Positions 7,794 through 14,433 of a stretch of DNA of 34,843 bases are shown one piece after another. Positions within the stretch are counted from its first letter, which is position 1, and each line of letters opens with the position of its first letter. The notes beneath the pieces were generated by a model that saw only the letters and a list, made by a program, of their open reading frames with translations, was not told the origin of the DNA and did not search any database. A program made the position numbers and the translations under genes. The DNA comes from Sphingobium sp. CCH11-B1 (lineage in GTDB: Bacteria; Pseudomonadota; Alphaproteobacteria; Sphingomonadales; Sphingomonadaceae), in contig NZ_LSJY01000071.1 in assembly GCF_001556865.1 (NCBI RefSeq), forward strand, positions 1 through 34,843. The letters are read 5' to 3'.

Positions 7794-8306
7794 ATGGCGC
7801 GCGTGTTATTGACGGCTTCGCTGCTGCTGTTCGGCGCAGCCGGCATCGGCAGGGCCGAGCTGCCGCCTATGGGTGTGCTCCCTGCTGCGATCACCGATCC
7901 CGACCTTGCCCGATCCGACTATATCGAGAATTGCGGGGGCTGCCATGGGGTGCAGGGCAGCGCCGCGCCCGCAGCCCTGCCCGAACTGCGCGGCAGGGTT
8001 GGCTGGTTCCTGTGCACGCCGCAGACGCGCGCCTACCTCATCCGCCTTCCCAATGTCGCGTTGAGCCGGATCAGGGACAATCAACAACTGGCCGACATGA
8101 TGAACTTCGTCGTCTTTGGCCTCGGCGGCGGTAGCGTGCCCCAGGGCAGCGCTCCCTTCACCGCGGAGGAAATCGCGCATGAACGGCGTTTCGCCCTGTC
8201 TTCCGCCTCGCTTACCGCCGAACGCGCCCGCCATGTCGAAACCGCGATCCGGCAGTGCCACGCGCCTGCATCCTTGCGGCAGCTGTTTCCCGTGAAGGGG
8301 CGATAG
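7794..8306 (+). CDS. Monohaem c-type cytochrome of the aau operon
   Basis: The product is a 170-residue exported cytochrome c. It has a signal peptide (residues 1-21, GIGRA), a haem motif CGGCH at residues 47-51 and a helical C-terminal tail with PFTAEEIAHERR. It starts 11 bases after aauA, so it is almost certainly in the same transcript. The aau cluster of Alcaligenes faecalis also carries a small monohaem cytochrome just after aauA, so a role as electron acceptor for the TTQ enzyme is likely, replacing the blue copper proteins used elsewhere. It resembles the cytochrome encoded at 2152-2625 in its C-terminal region. Confidence 0.88.
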   Translation: MARVLLTASLLLFGAAGIGRAELPPMGVLPAAITDPDLARSDYIENCGGCHGVQGSAAPAALPELRGRVGWFLCTPQTRAYLIRLPNVALSRIRDNQQLADMMNFVVFGLGGGSVPQGSAPFTAEEIAHERRFALSSASLTAERARHVETAIRQCHAPASLRQLFPVKGR

Positions 8307-8323
8307 GGAAAAGCCCAGCGACG

Positions 8324-8343
8324 GATGCGTTCTCCCACGCATC
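8324..8343. terminator. Hairpin between convergent cytochrome genes
   Basis: GATGCG (8324-8329) and CGCATC (8338-8343) flank an 8-base loop, and outer AGC/GCT bases could extend the stem with a bulge. It lies 17 bases after the aau-operon cytochrome stop and before the end of the opposite-strand cytochrome gene. A moderately T-rich stretch follows on the + strand. It probably terminates the aau transcript. Confidence 0.45.
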
Positions 8344-8359
8344 GCTCCACATCCATCTT

Positions 8360-8659
8360 TCATTTCCGCACATTATATGCATCCTTTGGCCAGCAGGTCG
8401 CGCAGCGGCGCCAGCAAGTGACGCCCGGCATCGCCAGCGCCGGCTTCAGCCCTTGCTCTGGATGAAGGCCCGCCAATATCTCCGGTGACACGCCCTCGGG
8501 CGCGGCGCGGCTGTGACACATCAAGCATCTGCGGCGATAGCTTTCGCGGCTGAGGCTGGAATGATCCTCCTGCGCTCGGGAAGCTTCTGGCATATAGAGC
8601 AGCAGAACCGCCGCTTCCAAGGCAATGGCCATGCACCGCACCCATATTTTGCGAGGCAT
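8360..8659 (-). CDS. Small c-type cytochrome (C-terminal frame uncertain)
   Basis: A 99-residue frame starts at ATG 8659 (alternative ATG 8665), 23 bases after the TonB receptor stop on the same strand. It has a signal peptide (about residues 1-29, ending SRA) and one haem motif CLMCH at residues 45-49. A possible axial methionine lies in ALAMPG. After MPG the frame reads GVTCWRRCATCW, which is unusual for a cytochrome. The neighbouring frame reads GRHLLAPLRDLLAKGCI, with codon use more like the local genes and a plausible amphipathic terminal helix. A single-base frameshift near 8430-8440, real or from sequencing, is therefore possible. Its place among amine dehydrogenase genes suggests an electron-transfer role. 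Confidence 0.65.
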   Translation of the reverse strand: MPRKIWVRCMAIALEAAVLLLYMPEASRAQEDHSSLSRESYRRRCLMCHSRAAPEGVSPEILAGLHPEQGLKPALAMPGVTCWRRCATCWPKDAYNVRK

Positions 8660-8682
8660 GGCCATTCTGTTCCAGTATCTCT

Positions 8683-11409
8683 TCAGAATTTCTGGCCGAA
8701 CCTTATGCCGAAAAATTGCGGCTTGATGGTGAAGGTGCGCGACGATCCTGCGCAGAAGTCGATCGAGCAGAAGGTGTTCTTGGTCAACTGCCCGCGCTTG
8801 TCGAAGGCATTTTGCAGGAACAGGGTCAGGCTCCATCCGTCCTTCTTCACCCCGCCAGAAAAGTCGAAGCTGACAAAGCCCTTGGTATTGCCCAGCAGTG
8901 CATTGTTATCGACGTTCAGATCCTGCGTCGCGCCGGTCTGGTACAGCGCCGCGCCCTGGAAAAAGGCGCTATAATCGCCCAGCTCCGTGTCGTAGCGGAC
9001 CGATGTCGTGCCCTTGAATTTGGGCTGGCGCGGCAGGCGCGTGCCGTCAGCGGCCGCGACCTGCGGCGTGGGTGGGTTGGAGTCCGGCACATCCTCTCCC
9101 AATGTGCAAGTGGATAGCTGGGAAATGCTGGATGTCGCCCGATCCAGCGCAAAATTGCAGAAATTGCCGCTCAGGCTCGCATCATTATAGGCGCCGGAGG
9201 TGGAAATGGTGACCTTGCCAAGCTTCAGGTCGGCGTCATATTCGATGCCTTTGACCTCCGCCTTGCCCGCATTGCCGGTCATGCCAGCGCCCTGTGCGCC
9301 GGAAACGACTACGCCATATTGGATATTGTCCCATTTCTCGAAATAGACGGCGGCGTTCAGGCGGAATATGCCGCCCCAGGTCGTCTTCATGCCTAATTCG
9401 TAATTGGTCAGCGTTTCCGATTCGAAGGGCGCCACGTCGACAGCCCCGAAATTGCGGATGCGCAGCGGACGATTGAAACCGCCGGGGCGGAAGCCGGTGG
9501 AATAATTGGCATAGACCATCTTGTCCGGCGTTATCTGCCAATCGAGCGCGATCTTGTGGGTCTCGCCATCCTCCTTGTAGCGGCCGGTTTGGTCCGCCGC
9601 GCGGAAATTGGTGTTGAGACATTGGAGCCGCTCCGCCGGCAAGGGGGTCGGACATCCCATCTCACCCGTTGGCACGAAGAGCGACGTGACCGTATTCGCC
9701 GCCGAAGCCGCGACGCCGGCAAAGCCCTTCACCGCATAGTCGGTCCAGAAATAACGGATGCCGCCCGTCAACTTCAGCGTCGGCGTGATGTTGTAATGGC
9801 CTTCCGCGAAGATGGCGGTGTCATGATAGAGCTGGTTCTGCTCCACGAAGTAGAAGGCGTCGCCCTTCACCGCCGGCGTTCCGTAAAGCATCGTGCCGAG
9901 GGGATTGCCGCTGGGATTGACGATGTCGCTGGTGTCGAAGAAGGGATTGCCGTCATCGTCGTACGCGATGCCGTACATGGCCGGCACGCCGATCAGGCCG
10001 CCGGGAACATCGCCGCCGCCGGTCGCTGTATAGCCGGTAATCGTGTCCAGGCCGCGAATGGCGTAGCTGTTGTTGATCTCATTCTTTTGCCGCTGGTAGA
10101 ATCCGCCCAGCGTGACGTCGAACGGCCAGTCCTTGGGCGTGCTGATCCGCAACTCCTGCGTGAATTTGTTGCGGTGGGTGTCGGCGTGATAGAATTGCGT
10201 GGGATCGATCAGCGAGCAGCGCTGCGCCGCGCCCGTCCCGGTGCAATTGTCGAAAAATTGCAGATAGCTCTCATAGCCTGGCCCGAATCCGTCGTAGGTG
10301 ACGGTATAATAGGTATAATCGTTCAGCGTCCTTTGCCGCCGCTTGAAATAACCGGTCGCCGAAACGATGTCCCAGTCGCCAATATGGCCATGGATCGACA
10401 GCGCCGCCTGATACCAGCGATCGTCATTCCTGGTCTGGTCATAGTCGTGAACCTGGAGATCGCCCACGCGCGGATCATAGCCGAAATAGCCGTTCGATAC
10501 CTGCTTCTGCGCGGTGATGGAGGGATTGACAGCCCATCCCTCAACCGGCTCCCACAGCAATTGCAGCCGACCGCCAAATTCCTTGATCGAATTATAATCG
10601 TCCTTGGCTATGTCGCTATTGTCCAGGTTGAAGAAGGTGTTGGGGTTGTTGTCGCCCAGCGTATAGACCGCCGGCGCGCCATTGTTCAGGCGGCCGTTAT
10701 TGGGCGTGTTGTCGATATAGCCGCCGTCGCGCCGGTAATAGCCCATCGCGCGCACCGCCAGCGTCTCGCTGACGGGCACGTTGATGTAGGATTCGAACTG
10801 CCCGCCAAAGTCGCCCTTGCCATATTTATTCGCTTCGACGTCGTAACCGAACTCGAACTTGTCGAGCGTCGGCTTGTTGGTGATCAGGCGGATCGTCCCG
10901 GCCAGCGATCCCGCGCCATATAGCGTCCCCTGCGGCCCGGACAGCGCCTCGACCCGCTCCAGATCATAGGCGTGAATATCCGGCACTTCGGTTCCGGTGA
11001 TGGGCATGTCGTCCAGATAGTAGCCGACGGACGCATAGGCGCCGCCCGCGGGCACGATGCCCCGGAAGAAGGCGGTGTTACGGCCGGGGCCGATCCCTTC
11101 GAACGAAACGGACGGCAACAGGGTGGCGAAATCGCTAAGACCCTTCACCTGCCGCTCGGCCAGTTTCTCCGCGCCCAGCGCCTGCATGGAAATCGGCACC
11201 TTCTGGATGCTTTGTGCGCTGCGGGTCGCGGTGACGACGATCACGCCAAGGCCCGTTTCGGAGTCGGCCGCCGCGGCTTCGGCGCTGTCCGACGCCTGGG
11301 CGACGGGCTCCTGCCCCAGCGCTCCAGCAGACAGCATGGGCGTCAGGAATGTGCTGGTGCCTAGCGCACAGAGCGCGCGCATCCTGCGTGAACGGAGACG
11401 AATGGCCAT
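8683..11409 (-). CDS. TonB-dependent outer membrane receptor
   Basis: This is a 908-residue TonB-dependent receptor: signal peptide (about residues 1-32, SAGALGQ), N-terminal plug domain (from VIVVTATRSAQSIQKVPISM to about residue 190) and a 22-strand barrel ending in the typical aromatic C-terminus FFGIRFGQKF. The start is ATG 11409, preceded by GGGGGT; the open frame continues upstream but without a signal peptide. Sphingomonad receptors of this class import many different organic or metal-bound substrates, so substrate identity is not readable. It lies between the TTQ and CTQ amine dehydrogenase systems and may bring in the amine or a precursor. Its leader (about 11410-11640 on this strand) has inverted repeats described separately. 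Confidence 0.92.
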   Translation of the reverse strand: MAIRLRSRRMRALCALGTSTFLTPMLSAGALGQEPVAQASDSAEAAAADSETGLGVIVVTATRSAQSIQKVPISMQALGAEKLAERQVKGLSDFATLLPSVSFEGIGPGRNTAFFRGIVPAGGAYASVGYYLDDMPITGTEVPDIHAYDLERVEALSGPQGTLYGAGSLAGTIRLITNKPTLDKFEFGYDVEANKYGKGDFGGQFESYINVPVSETLAVRAMGYYRRDGGYIDNTPNNGRLNNGAPAVYTLGDNNPNTFFNLDNSDIAKDDYNSIKEFGGRLQLLWEPVEGWAVNPSITAQKQVSNGYFGYDPRVGDLQVHDYDQTRNDDRWYQAALSIHGHIGDWDIVSATGYFKRRQRTLNDYTYYTVTYDGFGPGYESYLQFFDNCTGTGAAQRCSLIDPTQFYHADTHRNKFTQELRISTPKDWPFDVTLGGFYQRQKNEINNSYAIRGLDTITGYTATGGGDVPGGLIGVPAMYGIAYDDDGNPFFDTSDIVNPSGNPLGTMLYGTPAVKGDAFYFVEQNQLYHDTAIFAEGHYNITPTLKLTGGIRYFWTDYAVKGFAGVAASAANTVTSLFVPTGEMGCPTPLPAERLQCLNTNFRAADQTGRYKEDGETHKIALDWQITPDKMVYANYSTGFRPGGFNRPLRIRNFGAVDVAPFESETLTNYELGMKTTWGGIFRLNAAVYFEKWDNIQYGVVVSGAQGAGMTGNAGKAEVKGIEYDADLKLGKVTISTSGAYNDASLSGNFCNFALDRATSSISQLSTCTLGEDVPDSNPPTPQVAAADGTRLPRQPKFKGTTSVRYDTELGDYSAFFQGAALYQTGATQDLNVDNNALLGNTKGFVSFDFSGGVKKDGWSLTLFLQNAFDKRGQLTKNTFCSIDFCAGSSRTFTIKPQFFGIRFGQKF

Positions 11410-11481
11410 ACGAATACCCCCCTGATATGCGTTGCTACCCGTCCTCTCCTTTTTGTGCCCGGCGCTCCGGATCTTGTTCGA

Positions 11482-11568
11482 TGACGCCGCATTCCCGCGA
11501 CCCACGCGGGCCAAAGAAATCCCGGCCCGAAGGAACCCATCCTTCAGGATCGCCACATGGCGGCGTCA
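11482..11568 (-). promoter_or_regulatory. Potential structured leader RNA upstream of the TonB receptor gene
   Basis: On the minus strand a 9-bp inverted repeat TGACGCCGC...GCGGCGTCA (11560-11568 with 11482-11490) encloses three smaller hairpins. These are GAAGG/CCTTC (11541-11545 with 11529-11533), GGGCC/GGCCC (11524-11528 with 11508-11512) and CCCGCG/CGCGGG (11505-11510 with 11494-11499). The last two share bases 11508-11510 and cannot form together, as in a switch. It lies 73 bases before the receptor start codon. It does not match a riboswitch class I know; it could also be an intergenic repeat element. The remainder of 11410-11764 holds no gene I can support. Confidence 0.35.
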
Positions 11569-11649
11569 CACTCGCTGTCATCTACACCCTTGGACGGCTC
11601 GCTGTTGCAGCAATCATAACAACCGTCCTAAATCTGATACTGCCGATAG

Positions 11650-11662
11650 GACACGGCGTGTC
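11650..11662. promoter_or_regulatory. Small palindrome in the divergent TonB receptor / sulfotransferase region
   Basis: GACAC-GGC-GTGTC is a symmetrical 13-bp element in the space between the divergently transcribed receptor and TPR-sulfotransferase genes. It could be an operator half-pair, but no regulator can be assigned. Confidence 0.2.
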
Positions 11663-11764
11663 AAGCGGCTGCTCTGAGGGTTTTTGAAACATTCGCGACA
11701 GAAGCGCTCGACGGGCGCTTGCAGACGCAATAGGATTTTGAGCAGTTGCACAATGTGAGGGGCC

Positions 11765-13801
11765 ATGGGGAAAGTGCCTGCCGCCACTGCTACCGACAGC
11801 GTCCGGACGGCCATGGCCCAGGCGGCGAGCTGGCTGGACACGCATCCTGACAAGACGCTGGCGCAAGCGGAGGAAATCCTGCGCCGCGCAGGCCGCCTAG
11901 CTCCGGCCGAATTGCTGATCGGCCAAGCCTTGCGGCGATTAGGCAAGCCAAAGGCAGCGCTGACCCGCCTCTCCCCCCTCGCCCGTCGTCATCCCGAGGT
12001 AGCGGCCATTCTATGGGAACTGGCGCAGGCCGCGAAGGAGGCTGGCGCGTTGCCTCAGGCCATTGCCGCGCTTGAAAGGCTCACCCGCCTGCAACCGGCA
12101 GCGGCTGCCGGCTGGTTTCTGCTGGCCCGCGCGTTGCGCGCGACGGGACGCGATTCGGACGCCTGGCGTGCAGACCTGTCCGGCATCCACGCCGCGTCCC
12201 GCGATCGCGACCTGCTGGAAGCGGCGATGGCGATGAACGAAGGCCGCCTGGAAGAAGCGGACGCGATGCTGCTTGCCCGATCGGAACGACTGGCTGATGA
12301 TCCCGCCGGTACCCGCTTGCGCGGCGAAGTCCAGTGGCGGCGCGGCGACATGAGCGCCGCATTGGTGCTGGTCGAGCGTGCCCTCGATCTCGCGCCGGGT
12401 TTCGATCTGGCGCGCGATTTCCTGATCCGCCTGCTGTTGCAGAATAACCGGCTGCCCGAAGCGCTGGCCCATGCCGAGATATTGACGCGGTCGCCGATCC
12501 ACAATCCTGGCTATGACCTGATCCGCGCATCCGTGCTGGTGCGATTGGGCGATCAGGAGGAGGCGAGCGCCATCTACGAGCGGTTGCTGCGCGAACGCCC
12601 CGATCAGCCGCAGGTCTGGCAGAATCTGGGTCACGCGCTCAAGACGCTGGGGCGTCAGGCGGACGCCGTCCATGCCTATCGTCAGGCCGTCCATCATCGG
12701 CCGACCATGGGTGAAGCCTGGTGGAGCCTCGCCAATCTCAAGACGGTGACACTGGATGCCAGCGACATTGCCACGATGGAGCAGGCGCTGGCAACTTTGG
12801 AACAGGATGGCCAAGGCGAGGGCGAAGACGCCTTCCACCTTCATTTCTCGCTGGGCAAGGCGTGGGAGGACAGGAAAGCGGACGAGGCAGCCTTCCGCCA
12901 TTACGACCGTGGCAATCAGTTGCGCCGCGCGTTGCTGCGGTACGATTCCGACGAATTTTCCGCCGAGGTGATGGCAGTGGCGGCGACGTTCACCGCGCCC
13001 TTCCTCACGGCGATGGGCGATGGTGGTTGCCCATCCTCCGATCCGATCTTCATCGTCGGGCTGCCACGCGCCGGATCGACGCTGATCGAGCAGATCCTTG
13101 CGAGCCACAGCCAGGTCGAAGGAACGATGGAACTGCCCGAGATGATGGTCATCGCCGGCCGCCTGCAGTCGCGCGTGGACGACGGTGAATTTCCCGACTT
13201 CCGCTCGATGATCGCCTCGCTCTCGCCTGCGGACCGGCGGCGGCTTGGCGAGGAATATGTGGAACAGACCCGCGTCCATCGACAGAGCGGCAAACCGCGC
13301 TTCATCGACAAGATGCCCAACAATTGGCAGCATGTGGGCCTCATCAAGCTGATCCTGCCCAACGCCAGCATCATCGACGCCCGACGCCATCCGATGGGCT
13401 GCTGCTTTTCCGCGTGGAAGCAGCATTTCGCCCGCGGTCAGGCATTCAGCTATGACCTGCGCGACATCGGTCGCTACTATCGCGACTATGTCGGCCTGAT
13501 GGCGGCCTATGATGCAGCCGCGCCGGGTCAGGTCCATCGGGTCATCTACGAGCGCATGGTCGCAGACACCGCAGGAGAAGTCGATCGGCTGCTTGCCTAT
13601 CTGGGCCTGGATTTCGAGGAAGCCTGCATCGCCTTCTGGCGCAATGACCGCGCTGTGCGCACGGCGAGTTCGGAACAGGTGCGGCAACCCATCTACACCA
13701 GTGGCGTCGATCACTGGCAGCGATTCCAGCCCTGGCTGACGCCGCTGGCGGAGGCCTTGGGGCCGCTGGTGGACGCCTATCCCGATGTGCCGGTGAGTTG
13801 A
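11765..13801 (+). CDS. TPR-repeat sulfotransferase
   Basis: This is a 678-residue two-part protein. The N-terminal half (about residues 10-380) is made of tetratricopeptide repeats such as QVWQNLGHALKTLGRQADAV. The C-terminal half (about 420-660) is a sulfotransferase domain with the PAPS-binding loop FIVGLPRAGSTLIEQIL and a downstream RFIDKMPNNW segment. A RRHPMGCCFSAWKQ segment corresponds to the second PAPS-contact region. It has no obvious signal peptide. Proteins of this design often sit beside TonB receptor genes in sphingomonads and Caulobacter relatives, but their acceptor is generally unknown. It is divergent from the receptor and its last 25 bases overlap the 3' end of qhnE on the other strand. 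Confidence 0.85.
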   Translation: MGKVPAATATDSVRTAMAQAASWLDTHPDKTLAQAEEILRRAGRLAPAELLIGQALRRLGKPKAALTRLSPLARRHPEVAAILWELAQAAKEAGALPQAIAALERLTRLQPAAAAGWFLLARALRATGRDSDAWRADLSGIHAASRDRDLLEAAMAMNEGRLEEADAMLLARSERLADDPAGTRLRGEVQWRRGDMSAALVLVERALDLAPGFDLARDFLIRLLLQNNRLPEALAHAEILTRSPIHNPGYDLIRASVLVRLGDQEEASAIYERLLRERPDQPQVWQNLGHALKTLGRQADAVHAYRQAVHHRPTMGEAWWSLANLKTVTLDASDIATMEQALATLEQDGQGEGEDAFHLHFSLGKAWEDRKADEAAFRHYDRGNQLRRALLRYDSDEFSAEVMAVAATFTAPFLTAMGDGGCPSSDPIFIVGLPRAGSTLIEQILASHSQVEGTMELPEMMVIAGRLQSRVDDGEFPDFRSMIASLSPADRRRLGEEYVEQTRVHRQSGKPRFIDKMPNNWQHVGLIKLILPNASIIDARRHPMGCCFSAWKQHFARGQAFSYDLRDIGRYYRDYVGLMAAYDAAAPGQVHRVIYERMVADTAGEVDRLLAYLGLDFEEACIAFWRNDRAVRTASSEQVRQPIYTSGVDHWQRFQPWLTPLAEALGPLVDAYPDVPVS

Positions 13802-14433
13802 AGCCAATCAGCCGGAACGACCCTGCCCCGGCGGGCGATCAGTCCGGTCATATTGGCAACGGCGAAACTGACCCCGAAGAGATTTCGCCGTTGGGGCACT
13901 CCAGGGATCGGGCGCGGATGGCCGGACGCGAAGGCCAGTCCGCCGCGGATCGCATAGTCGCTTTGCGGGCAGTCCCAATCCACGCCGACGCCCAGCACCT
14001 GCTTCAGGCTGCCCGGATAGCAGAGTGTCCCCTCATTGTCCCGCGCGGCCACGATCAAAATGCCTGCGCCCAGAGCATGATCGGCCACCGCCGCGAAGAT
14101 ACCGCTATGGGCCGGATTGACGGTCCCGAGACTGAGGTTGATGAGATCGACGCGTTCGGCCACGGCCACCTCGATCGCCGCCGCAAGCGCGCGCGGCGTG
14201 CTGCTCAGCCTGTCATGAAAGACCCGGATCGGCAGGCAGATCGCATCGGGAGCCTGATGCTGGATCGCAGCGGTGACCGCCGTGCCATGGCCCAGCCTGT
14301 CGGCCGTGTCCTTGCTCAGCACCGTGCCATCTTTCGCGATCGCAAGGCCGGACAGCAGCCTGTCTGCGTCGATGTGGGGATGATTTGACTGAACCCCGCT
14401 ATCAATCACGGCGATGCGCAGTGGATCAGGCAT
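13777..14433 (-). CDS. qhnE: QhnE: subtilisin-like protease for the QHNDH gamma-subunit leader
   Basis: This is a 218-residue subtilase without a signal peptide. Catalytic residues are visible as D11 (AVIDSGV), H49 (LGHGTAV) and S189 (FGVSFA), with N133 as probable oxyanion-hole residue. In QHNDH biogenesis QhnE removes the N-terminal leader of the cross-linked gamma subunit in the cytoplasm, so the lack of a signal peptide and the short length fit. ATG 14433 overlaps the qhnF stop by 8 bases, indicating translational coupling. It is the last gene of the qhn operon and converges with the sulfotransferase gene, overlapping it by 25 bases. The open frame extends further upstream but only inside qhnF. 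Confidence 0.85.
   Translation of the reverse strand: MPDPLRIAVIDSGVQSNHPHIDADRLLSGLAIAKDGTVLSKDTADRLGHGTAVTAAIQHQAPDAICLPIRVFHDRLSSTPRALAAAIEVAVAERVDLINLSLGTVNPAHSGIFAAVADHALGAGILIVAARDNEGTLCYPGSLKQVLGVGVDWDCPQSDYAIRGGLAFASGHPRPIPGVPQRRNLFGVSFAVANMTGLIARRGRVVPADWLQLTGTSG

Noticed and set aside
9556..10923. 455-residue + strand open frame opposite the TonB receptor gene
   Set aside because: It is entirely antisense to a receptor with clear plug and barrel features, has no recognisable domain, and is explained by the high GC content.
12011..13807. 598-residue - strand open frame opposite the TPR-sulfotransferase
   Set aside because: The + strand frame has TPR repeats and a PAPS loop; the antisense frame has no domain and only mirrors codon bias.
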